A stretch of 64,000 nucleotides of DNA, from contig WGCY01000019.1 in the NCBI GenBank assembly GCA_015493525.1, positions 1 to 64,000 on the forward strand, in the 5' to 3' direction. Both the position numbers and the translations under genes were made by a program. Positions 41,933 to 51,491 of this stretch are shown here, one piece after another. Numbering within the stretch: position 1 is the first letter of the stretch; each line of letters opens with the position of its first letter. The stretch is from Bacteroidales bacterium. GTDB lineage: Bacteria; Bacteroidota; Bacteroidia; Bacteroidales; F082. The notes under the pieces were generated by a model that had not been told where the DNA came from, made no database searches, and was given only the letters and a program-made list of their open reading frames with translations.

Positions 41933-44026
41933 ATGCACAAGCTTTTTTATCCAATTATTCTTCTGCTGCTTTCTTCCTGCAACGCACAACAAAAGCCCAT
42001 GGAAACAAAACAACATACCCATATCAACCACCTGGTTCACGAAACGAGCCCCTATCTGTTGCAACATGCGCACAACCCTGTCAATTGGTATCCGTGGGGA
42101 AAAGCGGCTTTTGAAAAAGCACGGAAAGAAAACAAGCTGGTTTTGGTAAGCATCGGCTATGCTGCCTGCCACTGGTGCCATGTTATGGAAAAAGAAAGTT
42201 TTGAGAATGAGGCGACAGCAAAACTCATGAACGATAATTTCGTTTGCATCAAAGTGGATCGTGAGCAACGTCCGGATGTGGATCATCAATACATGGATGC
42301 CGTTCAGCTACTCACCGGACGGGGAGGCTGGCCGTTGAATTGCTTTGCACTACCCGATGGCCGTCCGGTGTGGGGCGGAACCTATTTCCCGCCAAAGCAG
42401 TGGACGTCTGTGTTGACACAGCTCAGCGAATTGTGGAAAACAGAACCGGAGAAGCTGGGGCAGCAGGCCGAACAAATCACCAACGGCATCCATCGCAACA
42501 ATATATTGCAGCTGTCGGACGGCAAACAGGTGTTCAGAAAACCGGATGTAGATAAAGCGTTGTCTCTCTGGCGCCAACATTTTGATATGAAATGGGGCGG
42601 AAATACCGGCGCTCCCAAATTCCCCATGCCTTCCAACTATCGGTTTCTGCTGAGCGAATATTATCACAATGAGGATAAATCCCTGCTGCAATTTATTACA
42701 CTTTCTCTGGACAAAATGGCCATGGGCGGGATTTATGACCAGCTGGGCGGAGGTTTTGCCCGTTATGCTACCGACAGCCATTGGAAAGTGCCCCATTTTG
42801 AAAAAATGCTCTATGACAACGGCCAGCTTTTACAACTCTATGCCGAGGCTTACCGCCTAACGAACAAACCATTGTATAAAAAAGTCGTCCATCAGACTGC
42901 CGATTTTTTAAAGCGAGAACTCCTGTCTCCAGAAGGTGGTTTTTATGCTTCCCTGGATGCAGACAGCGATGGCGGAGAAGGAAATTATTACGTGTGGACG
43001 AAAAACGAAATCGACCGTGTGCTCGGAAAAGAGGCACCATTTTTTAACGCTTACTATTCTATTTCCGCTTCCGGGAATTGGGAAAATGGGAAAAACGTCC
43101 TGTTCGTACAGCAGGATATGGAAAAGACAGCTGCTGCTTTTAACCTCTCCTTGCCGGAGGCAAAAACCATTCTTGCTACCTCCCGGGAAAAACTTTTTTC
43201 CATCCGCGGCAAGCATACCCGACCCGATACCGATACCAAAATCCTTACCTCGTGGAATGCGCTTGCTATCAGTGGGCTGCTGTCGGCTTACGGGGCTTTT
43301 GACAACCCGGAATTTCTGAAAATGGCGGACAAAACAGCAAATTTTATAAAAACACAACGCATGGAGACCGATGGGAAGCTGTGGCGTGCCCGCCGAAATG
43401 AAAAGGAGAAAGTTCCCGGATTTCTGGATGACTACGCGTTTACGGCACAAGCTTTTCTCGACCTCTACCGCTACACTTTTGACGAGCAATGGCTGCAAAG
43501 TGCACAACGCGTTATTCGCTATGTACAACTTCATTTTTACAACAAAAATACAGGCATGTTTTTGTATGCCGCCGCGGAAGAAGGAGCCGCCATTCAGCCG
43601 AAAACCGAAATCACCGACAACGTGATTCCTTCTTCCAATTCTGCCATGGCCATTGTCCTGTCCCAGGCCGGCATTTACTTTGAGGACAACAGCTATTCGA
43701 AAACCGTACGAAACATGATGGCAAAAGTCTATCCTTCGTTATTGAAAAACCTGCCTTATTTCTCAAACTGGGGGCTGCTGCTAAACCATTACCTTTATCC
43801 CACGCAGGAAGTGGTTTTTGCCGGGAAAAATGCGCTAAAACTAAGCCATGAGTTTGAACAACACTACACTACGGCACTGTTGGCCGGAAGCCTTGGGGAG
43901 AGTAAAACACCTCTTTTGAAAGATCGTTTTATTCCGGGGAAAACATTGATTTATGTATGCGAGAATAAAACCTGTAAACTTCCTGTAAAGACAGTAAAAG
44001 AAGCATTGTTGCTACTCCGCAAATAA
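41933..44026 (+). CDS. DUF255/YyaL-like thioredoxin-fold lipoprotein
   Basis: A 697-residue protein of the YyaL/SPATA20 family. It has a lipoprotein signal ([16 protein letters not shown]), an N-terminal thioredoxin-like domain (about 35-165) with the active-site [12 protein letters not shown] at about 80-91, and a large alpha/alpha-barrel domain like glycosidases (about 200-650: [53 protein letters not shown]). No enzymatic activity is established for the family. The lipoprotein signal suggests a periplasmic role, unlike cytosolic relatives. It precedes the SDR remnant by 30 bases. Confidence 0.9.
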   Translation: MHKLFYPIILLLLSSCNAQQKPMETKQHTHINHLVHETSPYLLQHAHNPVNWYPWGKAAFEKARKENKLVLVSIGYAACHWCHVMEKESFENEATAKLMNDNFVCIKVDREQRPDVDHQYMDAVQLLTGRGGWPLNCFALPDGRPVWGGTYFPPKQWTSVLTQLSELWKTEPEKLGQQAEQITNGIHRNNILQLSDGKQVFRKPDVDKALSLWRQHFDMKWGGNTGAPKFPMPSNYRFLLSEYYHNEDKSLLQFITLSLDKMAMGGIYDQLGGGFARYATDSHWKVPHFEKMLYDNGQLLQLYAEAYRLTNKPLYKKVVHQTADFLKRELLSPEGGFYASLDADSDGGEGNYYVWTKNEIDRVLGKEAPFFNAYYSISASGNWENGKNVLFVQQDMEKTAAAFNLSLPEAKTILATSREKLFSIRGKHTRPDTDTKILTSWNALAISGLLSAYGAFDNPEFLKMADKTANFIKTQRMETDGKLWRARRNEKEKVPGFLDDYAFTAQAFLDLYRYTFDEQWLQSAQRVIRYVQLHFYNKNTGMFLYAAAEEGAAIQPKTEITDNVIPSSNSAMAIVLSQAGIYFEDNSYSKTVRNMMAKVYPSLLKNLPYFSNWGLLLNHYLYPTQEVVFAGKNALKLSHEFEQHYTTALLAGSLGESKTPLLKDRFIPGKTLIYVCENKTCKLPVKTVKEALLLLRK

Positions 44027-44056
44027 AAAATAAATGGCTTATAAATCTATCAAACT

Positions 44057-44426
44057 ATGAAAAAAACAATCTTTATCACAGGAGCTTCTTCCGGCATCGG
44101 ACGAGCCGCTGTTGAACTTTTTGCCAAAAAAGGCTGGAATGTGGCTGCCACCATGCGCTCTCCCGAAAAAGAACGAAACTTACAACATCTTGATAACGTC
44201 CGCCTTTTCCGGCTGGATGTTACCCAACCCGAAACCATTGCCGAAGCATTGGACAGTGTTTTGAAAACTTTCGGCGACGTGGATGTGCTGGTCAACAATG
44301 CCGGCTATGGTGCAGTGGGAATTTTTGAAAAAGCGGAACCCGAACAAATCCAAAAGCAGTTCGACACCAACGTATTCGGACTGATGAACGTAACCCGCGC
44401 TTTTCTGCCCTATTTCAGGAAACGGA
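44057..44426 (+). pseudogene. 5' half of a short-chain dehydrogenase (SDR), truncated
   Basis: The first about 123 codons are a good SDR: the Rossmann motif TGASSGIGRAAVELF, the DVTQPETIAEAL region and LVNNAGYGAVGIFE, up to NVTRAFLPYFRKRK. There the normal continuation (the Ser and YxxxK catalytic segment) is missing, and the frame runs 14 codons through foreign sequence to a stop at 44470. What follows is the 3' half of an unrelated gene in another frame. So this is a deletion remnant that lacks the catalytic residues. Confidence 0.85.
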
Positions 44427-44882
44427 AAGCAAATGCCCTGGCTTATCATATTGCTGGCACTGTTTTTTAATTTCTCCAATGGCTTTTTCAACGGATACTG
44501 GTTTGGGTCGCTGAGTCATGCTTATCCCATTTCCTGGTTTTGGAGCTGGCAGTTTATTGTGGGAATCATCCTGTTTTTTATAGGGATGTACATTAATATT
44601 TCTTCAGATCAGGCATTGCTCAATCTCCGCAAAGGAGGTAAAAAAGGCTATTATATCCCGCATGGTGCCCTGTTTGAAAAAATATCTTCCCCTAACCTGA
44701 TGGGTGAAATTATTGAGTGGAGTGGCTGGGCGTTGATGAGCTGGTGCCTGTCCGCATTTTCGTTTGCCTTGTGGACGGCGGCCAACCTGATACCGCGTGC
44801 ACTGGACCATCATCGGTGGTATCACCGTTATTTCCCTGACTATCCGAAAGGCAGGAAAGCATTATTTCCGGGAGTGCTTTGA
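44424..44882 (+). pseudogene. 3' half of a steroid 5-alpha-reductase family membrane protein, truncated
   Basis: From GKQMPWLIILLALFFNFSNG (44424 on) to the stop at 44882 the sequence is the C-terminal half of a DUF1295/steroid 5-alpha-reductase-like protein: LFFIGMYINISSDQALLNLR, YYIPHGALFEKISSPNLMGE and WTAANLIPRALDHHRWY are family signatures. The N-terminal half (about 100 residues) is absent. An internal ATG at 44433 keeps 149 codons open, so a short product could be made, but half the fold is missing. It is out of frame with the SDR fragment before it. Confidence 0.82.
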
Positions 44883-44965
44883 TATCATTGCTTGTAAAAT
44901 CGTGTTGTGATAAAGATTAGCGGCTCGTTATTTCATTTTTTAGTAAAAAATTAAAATTACAACAA

Positions 44966-44992
44966 TTGTTGTTTTAGATTTTCTTATATTTG
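44966..44992 (+). promoter_or_regulatory. Candidate promoter of the fic gene
   Basis: TATATTTG at 44985-44992 with a TTG at 44966-44968, 16 bases upstream. The ATG follows at 45024. Confidence 0.55.
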
Positions 44993-45023
44993 TAAAATAG
45001 AAAAGAGGCTTATTTTAAAGTTT

Positions 45024-46145
45024 ATGAAAAAATTTACAGCAGGAAAATATATCCAACAGGGTTCGTATAAATCTTTTTTGCCCGCTCCGGTTAACAAGGA
45101 TTGGTCGTTTGATGATGTGTCTTTACTAAACTTACTCAGTAAAGCGGACAGAGAACTGGGCCGCCTGGATATGTTCTCAAATTATGTGGATATCGAATTG
45201 TATATACGTACACATATTGCTAAAGAGGCCACCCAATCAAATAAAATAGAAGGTACGCAAACCAATATGGAAGAGGTATTTATGCCTGAAGGAGAATTTA
45301 CAGGTGAAAAGCGAGATGATTGGTTGGAAGTGCAAAATTATATTCAGGCTATTAATGAGGCTGTTCATCAATTACACCGCTTGCCGTTTTCAAGCCGGCT
45401 CATTAAACAAACACATAAAATTCTGTTAAAAGGAGTACGGGGCAAATACAAACAACCCGGAGAATACCGCCGTAGTCAGAACTGGATTGGAGGTGCCACG
45501 CTGAATGATGCAATTTTTGTTCCTCCCCGGCATAAAGAAATAAACAACCTGATGTCGGATTTGGAAAAGTTTGCCAACAATATCGAAAATCCTTTGCCCG
45601 ATTTATTGAAAATGGGTATCATTCATTATCAATTTGAGACCATTCATCCTTTTCTTGACGGGAACGGTCGCGTAGGGAGATTGCTCATTACCCTGTATCT
45701 GGTTAGCAGGGGTTTGTTGCAACGTCCTATTTTGTACATATCCGATTTTTTTGAAAAACACCGGGAACTGTATTATGATAACCTGATGCGGGTAAGAACA
45801 CATAACGATATCAATCAATGGTTGAAATTTTTCCTCACTGGAATCATTGAAACAGCCCAAAAAGGGATAAAAACATTTGATGGTATTTTGCAGTTGCAAA
45901 GAGAACTGGACAGCTTGTTAACTTCATTCAGGTCGCGTGAGGGAAATGCACGGAAAATGGTTCATTATCTTTTTTTACAGCCGGTTTTAATCCCTACCAT
46001 TGCCTCAAAAGAAATAGGGTTGTCCGGTGCTTCTGTTTATAAACTCCTTCAGGATTTTGAAAACATCGGGTTGATAAAAGAGATTACCGGAGGCCGCAGA
46101 GACCGCATTTATGTTTTTAAAAAATATCTGGATTTATTCGAATAA
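45024..46145 (+). CDS. Fic family protein with N-terminal inhibitory helix
   Basis: A 373-residue Fic/DOC enzyme that probably transfers AMP to a target protein. The Fic motif HPFLDGNGRVGR starts at His208 and is complete (catalytic His, anion-binding Asn-Gly, Arg). The N-terminal SNKIEGT in TQSNKIEGTQTNMEE fits the class II inhibitory (S/T)xxxE(G/N) helix, so the enzyme is self-inhibited. The C-terminus (about 310-373: ASKEIGLSGASVYKLLQDFE, GLIKEITGGRRDRIYVFKK) is a winged-helix domain, as in many Fic proteins that may bind their own promoter. No separate antitoxin is needed or seen. Confidence 0.93.
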   Translation: MKKFTAGKYIQQGSYKSFLPAPVNKDWSFDDVSLLNLLSKADRELGRLDMFSNYVDIELYIRTHIAKEATQSNKIEGTQTNMEEVFMPEGEFTGEKRDDWLEVQNYIQAINEAVHQLHRLPFSSRLIKQTHKILLKGVRGKYKQPGEYRRSQNWIGGATLNDAIFVPPRHKEINNLMSDLEKFANNIENPLPDLLKMGIIHYQFETIHPFLDGNGRVGRLLITLYLVSRGLLQRPILYISDFFEKHRELYYDNLMRVRTHNDINQWLKFFLTGIIETAQKGIKTFDGILQLQRELDSLLTSFRSREGNARKMVHYLFLQPVLIPTIASKEIGLSGASVYKLLQDFENIGLIKEITGGRRDRIYVFKKYLDLFE

Positions 46146-46171
46146 ATCACACAACTAAAAACTTAGTTCCC

Positions 46172-47263
46172 ATGAAATACAGCCTTATCTCTTTCCTGAT
46201 GCTGGCTTTCGCCGGATGCCATTCCGGAAAACAGCCTGCCCGTGAAAAAAACAGCGTTACCGTGCAGCCTCTTCGCCTGACGAGGCAGGAAGCGGAAAAA
46301 CTGGTGAAGCTGCCGCTGAAATATATTCACAAAGAGTATCCCAACAAACCCGGCGAGGTGCTGGCTTCTGCCAAAGACCTGAAATCGCCCCGGGCAATGC
46401 ATCCCTGTTTTTACGGCTGCTTCAACTGGCATTCGTCGGTACATGGCCACTGGTCACTGGTGAAACTACTCAAAGCATATCCTGATTTGAAAGAAGCAGA
46501 CACCATCCAAGCTGTTTTATTGGAACAGATTTCAAAAGAAAATATCCGCAAAGAGGCCGCTTACTTCAAACCGGAACTGAACCATTTGTATGAACGGACA
46601 TACGGCTGGGCCTGGCTGCTGAAACTATCTGCCGAACTACACACCTGGCACACACCACTGGCCCGTCAACTGGAACAGAACCTGCAACCACTGACCAATG
46701 TGATAGTCAGTCTTTACAAAAACTATCTGCCCCGCCTGCGTTATCCCATCCGGGTGGGCACGCATACCAACACGGCTTTCGGCCTCTCTTTTGCCATGGA
46801 CTATGCCAAAACGGTACACGACACGGCTTTTGAAAACCTCATTACTAGAAGAGCCAAAGATTTTTATCTGAAAGACAGTGCTTATCCCTTACGGTGGGAA
46901 CCCAGCGTTTACGATTTTCTTTCGCCCGGTATGGAAGAGGTGGACATCATGCGAAAGGTGTTGCCGGAAGCAGGATTCAAAAGCTGGCTGAAGAAATTTT
47001 TACCTCAGCTAATAAACAAAAAATTTACGTGGGCACCGGGTGTGGTTTCCGACCGTAAAGACGGAACCATGGTGCATTTGGATGGGCTGAATTTCAGCAG
47101 GACGTGGTGCCTGTACGGGCTGGCCAGACAATATCCGGAGTTTGATTACCTCATTCCGGTAGCCAACAGACAAATGAAATTTTCGCTGCCCAACCTCATG
47201 GACGACAGCTACATGGGCGGACACTGGCTGGCTTCGTTTGCTATTAATGCACTAACGCAATAA
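46172..47263 (+). CDS. DUF2891 family lipoprotein
   Basis: A 363-residue protein with a lipoprotein signal (MKYSLISFLMLAFAGC) and a body of the DUF2891 family: HPCFYGCFNWHSSVHGHWSL, ERTYGWAWLLKLSAELHTWH, VGTHTNTAFGLSFAMDYA, DFLSPGMEEVDIMRKVL and HLDGLNFSRTWCLYGLA. The conserved His, Trp and Glu residues and probable alpha/alpha toroid suggest a sugar-active enzyme, but none is characterised to my knowledge. It follows fic by 26 bases. The gap 47264-47456 holds no recognisable feature. Confidence 0.88.
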   Translation: MKYSLISFLMLAFAGCHSGKQPAREKNSVTVQPLRLTRQEAEKLVKLPLKYIHKEYPNKPGEVLASAKDLKSPRAMHPCFYGCFNWHSSVHGHWSLVKLLKAYPDLKEADTIQAVLLEQISKENIRKEAAYFKPELNHLYERTYGWAWLLKLSAELHTWHTPLARQLEQNLQPLTNVIVSLYKNYLPRLRYPIRVGTHTNTAFGLSFAMDYAKTVHDTAFENLITRRAKDFYLKDSAYPLRWEPSVYDFLSPGMEEVDIMRKVLPEAGFKSWLKKFLPQLINKKFTWAPGVVSDRKDGTMVHLDGLNFSRTWCLYGLARQYPEFDYLIPVANRQMKFSLPNLMDDSYMGGHWLASFAINALTQ

Positions 47264-47456
47264 TAAAGTTTGTCTTTCAGATTTCCCAACGTTTAACCCT
47301 GAGGCAATTAGCACCGGCACTGCGAGCAGGATTGCCGTGAGGGTCTTAGTATTTAGCACCGAGTACTTTGTAGCGCAGATTCTCATGCCGCTATCCCCTG
47401 CAAGCTTACCCCAGACGGCTCAGAATTGTGACAGTTGAGGGGCGGGGCAGCCACAC

Positions 47457-48283
47457 TTACAACCGGTAGGCGAGGGCAATGCCTCCCGTATCCGAAATCC
47501 CCAGCGAGAGTTTGGAATGTCCTTCCATAATGTGGTAAACCGTTTTCCCCACAGCAAAACCCAGTGCTGCCCCGATAAAAACATCGGAAGCCCAATGCTT
47601 ATCGTCATTGAGGCGCGAAAGGGCTACACCGGTAGCTAATCCGTAAGAGAGAACACCAACCCAGGGCTTGTCCCTGTACACGGAAGCAAAAACGGTTGCC
47701 ACCGAAAAAGCCACGGTGGTGTGTCCTGAAGGCATGGAGTTATAACTCAACGAACCAAAAGGGCCTGTCCATAACCGGGGATTGGGTGGCTCGTCCTGAT
47801 AAGGCCGATGCCTGCCAAAGATAACTTTCAGCACCTCCACACTTAGCACCCCCATAACAGTGTTCCGGCCAAGGCCACCTGCCTCGCTTTTTGGTTCCTG
47901 GCAGAAAGTCCGTAAAGATAAAAACCACCAAGCAAAGGAAGAGTATAGATGCCACTCCCCCAGGGCTCAAATCCGTATTTTGAAATTTGGTCCGTCGTAT
48001 GGGTTCGATGGGATTGAAAAAAATCCCTAATTTGCCCATCGTAAATGTAAAGTACCGTTCCACCCACAACAACACCGCCAAAAGCAATCCACTCTTTTTT
48101 GTTCCAGTGCCCCGGTCCAGTGGCTGTTTTCTTTATGGCCGTCCAATAGGATTTAAAATAATCCTTATCCGGTTTGTAAGCATACTGCGGAAAAGCTACC
48201 GTTGTATTTTGTTCCTGGCCCAATAACCGGACAGAAAAAAGGAATACAAAAAATAACGTAACAACAAATCTGCGAGATTTCAT
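47457..48283 (-). pseudogene. PAP2 family phosphatase with a one-base frameshift
   Basis: Two frames together make one membrane PAP2-type phosphatase. The first (48283 to about 47843) has the signal peptide and N-terminal helices; the second (ending at 47457) has all three catalytic motifs: KVIFGRHRP, SMPSGHTT and SRLNDDKHWASD. The break lies at a run of five C (47849-47853; five G in the mRNA). Adding one G gives GTLLWGVLSVEVLKVIFGRH and a continuous 275-residue protein. As it stands, translation stops at 47843 without the active site. It may be a real mutation, a phase-variable tract or a sequencing error. Such enzymes dephosphorylate lipids such as undecaprenyl pyrophosphate. Confidence 0.85.
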
Positions 48284-48437
48284 ACGGGAAAATTATGCTC
48301 ATTTTCAAAACCTCAAAAATAAGCGATAAAACCATGGACAGATTTTATTTTTTATATTCCCGTTATTTATAACCGGACATGGTATAGTTATTGCATAACA
48401 GGGAATCATTATTTTGTACCGTTTTAAAATTATTTCA

Positions 48438-49097
48438 ATGAAAAAATCATTATTATTTATCGCGTTATTTATTGGTTTCCTTACAATTACCGTAAAAGGC
48501 CAGGATACACTTATCCTGAAAAACCACAAACAATTTAATGTAAAAATTCTGAAAAACAGCCAAAAGTCCATAGATTACCGGTTTTCAGACTATCCGGATG
48601 GGGTGGTTTTTTCCATTAAACCGATAAAAGTATCCAAAATCGTTTATAAAAACGGGTATGTCGAAGATTTCGGAAATAAAAACCCGCGGGTAAACAGGCC
48701 TTTTGGCGTTAGTACCGGAATATGCCTGGGGCTAACTTATCCGGGAAACCTCGGAGATGGCGGTACGTTTCTGGTTTCATTTGATTATTTCATCATCCCG
48801 CAGGTTGATCTTCAGCTAAATATGGGAACAGAATTTGATGACTATTATTATTACTCGCTGGGGGCAACTTTCCATCTAAACAAAACAAATTCCAAGGCCC
48901 GTTTTACCCCTTTTACCGGTGCCCTGATAGGTTCCGATTATTATTACACGCGGCTGACCTACATTCAAATCCCCATTGGGGTAAGTTACATCAACAACTG
49001 GGGTTTATCGGCCTCGCTGAGTTTAAGTTCCATGTTCTATTTTAATGATTACCCGCTGTTAACAGCCCAGTTGAAAATAGGATGGCGGTTTAAATAA
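48438..49097 (+). CDS. Exported barrel-like protein of unknown function
   Basis: A 219-residue protein with a signal peptide (MKKSLLFIALFIGFLTITVK). Then follows a short N-terminal domain (about 22-70: DTLILKNHKQFNVKILKNSQ, FSIKPIKVSKIVYKNGYVED), a pattern common in Bacteroidota outer-membrane proteins. The rest (about 78-219) alternates Tyr-rich strands and ends WRFK like a beta-barrel. The start at 48438 is chosen for its signal peptide; an ATG 8 codons upstream is less likely. No specific family is recognised. Confidence 0.7.
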   Translation: MKKSLLFIALFIGFLTITVKGQDTLILKNHKQFNVKILKNSQKSIDYRFSDYPDGVVFSIKPIKVSKIVYKNGYVEDFGNKNPRVNRPFGVSTGICLGLTYPGNLGDGGTFLVSFDYFIIPQVDLQLNMGTEFDDYYYYSLGATFHLNKTNSKARFTPFTGALIGSDYYYTRLTYIQIPIGVSYINNWGLSASLSLSSMFYFNDYPLLTAQLKIGWRFK

Positions 49098-49113
49098 GTA
49101 GCAGGAAGCTGTT

Positions 49114-49911
49114 TTATTCCTTTTCTTTGGCCCGGTTCCAGTAAACATCCATCTCTTCCAGTGTCATATCCGTCAGGTTATGGCCCTCTTTGGCCGATTG
49201 GGTTTCGATGTACTGAAAGCGGCGGATAAACTTGCGGTTGGTGCGTTCCAGGGCATCATCGGGATTGATGCCCACATAACGGGCATAATTGACAAGGGCG
49301 AAAAACAGGTCGCCAAACTCCTCTTCAATTCTGTCTTTTGAAGTGTTTTGTTCTACTTCGGCTTTCAGTTCGTTCATCTCCTCCTCTACTTTTTCCCATA
49401 CCTGTGCACGTTCCCGCCACTCAAAGCCCACACCTTTTACCTTTTCCTGCATCCGGTAGGCTTTCAACAACGGCGGCAATGATTTGGGAACGCCCGAAAG
49501 CACCGATTTTTTCCCTTCTTTCAGTTTCAGCTTTTCCCAGTTATCTGCCACCTCATCGGCATCAGCCACCTCCACGCCACCATAAATATGCGGATGACGG
49601 TAAACCAGTTTGTCAGAAATCCCTTCCAGCACATCGCGCACATCAAAAGTTTGTTTTTCCTCCCCTATTTTGGCATAAAAAACCAAATGCATCATTAAGT
49701 CGCCCAACTCCTCACGGATTTCGTCCATGTTTTTGTCGAGAATGGCATCGGAGAGTTCGTACGTTTCTTCCAGCGTGAGATGGCGGAGGCTTTCCATGGT
49801 TTGTTTTTTATCCCACGGACAACCGGTGCGCAGGTCATCCATAATATCAAGCAGCCGCTCAAAGGCTTTCAGCTTTTCCTGTTTGGTGGCTCCAAAAGGT
49901 TGTTTTTTCAC
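49114..49911 (-). CDS. mazG: Nucleoside triphosphate pyrophosphohydrolase MazG
   Basis: A 265-residue MazG with two tandem alpha-helical domains. It hydrolyses NTPs and dNTPs to monophosphates and pyrophosphate, house-cleaning and stress control. Visible are GCPWDKKQTMESLRHLTLEE, the metal-binding EELGDLMMHLVFYAKI in domain 1, YRHPHIYGG, and the second site EEFGDLFFALVNYARY. The start codon is GTG at 49911; the next ATG is 23 codons further in and would cut the first helix. It follows proS by 27 bases on the same strand, so the two are probably co-transcribed. Confidence 0.95.
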   Translation of the reverse strand: MKKQPFGATKQEKLKAFERLLDIMDDLRTGCPWDKKQTMESLRHLTLEETYELSDAILDKNMDEIREELGDLMMHLVFYAKIGEEKQTFDVRDVLEGISDKLVYRHPHIYGGVEVADADEVADNWEKLKLKEGKKSVLSGVPKSLPPLLKAYRMQEKVKGVGFEWRERAQVWEKVEEEMNELKAEVEQNTSKDRIEEEFGDLFFALVNYARYVGINPDDALERTNRKFIRRFQYIETQSAKEGHNLTDMTLEEMDVYWNRAKEKE

Positions 49912-49938
49912 AGGTTTAAAATTTTAGCAAAATCGGAA

Positions 49939-51408
49939 TTAATAAGCTTTGGCAAAAACTACACGCTGCTCGGAGGGCTTTCCGGAATAGATACAATTTC
50001 CGGGTTCTTTTTTACTGTCCAGCGGGATAAGACGAATGGTAGCCTTGGTTTCCTCTTTGATTTTTAGTTCTGTTTCAGTCGTTCCATCCCAATGTGCCCA
50101 TACGAAACCGCCTTTTTCAATCCGGGCTTTAAAGTCTTCCCACATATCCACTGAAAAAGTATTTTCCGTTCTGAAATCCAGTGCTTTCTGGTAAATATTT
50201 TTTTGGATAAGTTCGAGGAGGTTTTCAATTTTATCTGCAATATTTTCCATGTGCAGGGTTTCTTTCTCCAGCGTATCACGACGGGCCACTTCGATGGTTC
50301 CGTTTTCCAAATCGCGCGGGCCGATAGCGAGGCGGACAGGCACCCCTTTCATTTCCCATTCGGCAAATTTATAGCCTGGTTTCTGGGTATCGCGGTCATC
50401 AAATTTCACCGAAATACCTTTTGCTTTCAGTGCTTTTACAATTTCCGCAACTTTTTCTGAAATAGCCTCCAGCTGTTCCGGTTTCCTGAAAATAGGAACA
50501 ATCACTACCTGAATGGGAGCAAGTTTTGGGGGAAGTACCAGGCCATTGTCATCGGAATGCGCCATAATAAGTGCCCCGATAAGCCGGGTGGAAACGCCCC
50601 ATGAGGTGGCCCAGACAAACTCCTGTTTATTGTCCTTGGTGAGGTATTTTACATCGAAAGCTTTGGCAAAATTCTGTCCGAGAAAATGAGAAGTACCGGC
50701 TTGCAAGGCTTTCCCATCCTGCATCAACGCTTCGATGCAATAGGTTTCAACCGCACCGGCAAAACGCTCGTTAGCCGACTTAACTCCCTGTAACACAGGA
50801 ACGCCCATATAATTTTCTGCAAAGTCGGCATAAACCCCTAAAATAGTTTCCGCTTCCTGAACTGCCTCCTGGCGGGTAGCATGTGCCGTATGGCCTTCCT
50901 GCCAGAGGAATTCAGCGGTCCGCAAAAACAGCCGTGTCCGCATCTCCCAGCGTACCACATTGGCCCATTGGTTAATCAGTAGTGGAAGATCGCGGTAGGA
51001 CTGAACCCATTTACGGTAAGTATCCCAGATAATGGTTTCGGAAGTAGGGCGAACAATCAGCTCTTCTTCCAGTTTGGCATCCGGATCCACCATCACACCG
51101 CCTTTTCCATCATTTTTCAAACGATAATGGGTAACTACGGCACACTCCTTGGCAAAACCTTCCACATGCGAAGCCTCCTTGCTAAAAAAAGATTTTGGGA
51201 TGAAAAGGGGAAAATAGGCATTTTCATGGCCTGTTTCTTTAAATTTATCATCCAGAATCCTTTGCACCTTTTCCCAAATAGCATAGCCATATGGTTTTAT
51301 CACCATCGATCCACGGACAGCTGAATTCTCTGCCATGCCTGCCTTTACAACCAAATCGTTGTACCACTGCGAATAATTTTCGCTTCTGCTCGTAAGTTCT
51401 TTTGCCAT
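49939..51408 (-). CDS. proS: Prolyl-tRNA synthetase (short, eukaryote/archaeon-like type)
   Basis: A 489-residue ProRS of the eukaryote-like type without the bacterial INS editing domain. Class II motifs are present: [60 protein letters not shown] (motif 2) and [20 protein letters not shown] (motif 3). The Zn-binding-like C-terminal domain ends with Tyr (QRVVFAKAY), a marker of this type. The start at [13 protein letters not shown] is fixed by the promoter at 51451-51480, which overlaps the longer open frame. It is divergent from the Tyr/Pro-rich lipoprotein gene. Confidence 0.96.
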   Translation of the reverse strand: MAKELTSRSENYSQWYNDLVVKAGMAENSAVRGSMVIKPYGYAIWEKVQRILDDKFKETGHENAYFPLFIPKSFFSKEASHVEGFAKECAVVTHYRLKNDGKGGVMVDPDAKLEEELIVRPTSETIIWDTYRKWVQSYRDLPLLINQWANVVRWEMRTRLFLRTAEFLWQEGHTAHATRQEAVQEAETILGVYADFAENYMGVPVLQGVKSANERFAGAVETYCIEALMQDGKALQAGTSHFLGQNFAKAFDVKYLTKDNKQEFVWATSWGVSTRLIGALIMAHSDDNGLVLPPKLAPIQVVIVPIFRKPEQLEAISEKVAEIVKALKAKGISVKFDDRDTQKPGYKFAEWEMKGVPVRLAIGPRDLENGTIEVARRDTLEKETLHMENIADKIENLLELIQKNIYQKALDFRTENTFSVDMWEDFKARIEKGGFVWAHWDGTTETELKIKEETKATIRLIPLDSKKEPGNCIYSGKPSEQRVVFAKAY

Positions 51409-51450
51409 TTTGAAATTTTGGTATAGTCTTTGCAACTTATTAATGAACGG

Positions 51451-51480
51451 CAAAAATAAACAATGTTTATTGAAGCACAA
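51451..51480 (-). promoter_or_regulatory. Promoter of proS-mazG
   Basis: On the minus strand TTG (complement of 51478-51480), 19 bases, then TATTTTTG (complement of 51451-51458): an optimal Bacteroidota promoter. The RNA should start near 51445, which excludes the in-frame ATG at 51480 as the proS start. Confidence 0.8.
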
Positions 51481-51491
51481 TACTCATCGCC

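Noticed and set aside
44427-44470. Natural end of a short SDR protein
   Set aside because: The last 14 codons are out-of-frame reductase sequence and the catalytic Ser/Tyr/Lys part is missing, so it is a truncation rather than a small protein.
51409-51480. Longer proS from the ATG at 51480
   Set aside because: That ATG lies in the -33 element of an excellent promoter, so it is not in the mRNA.
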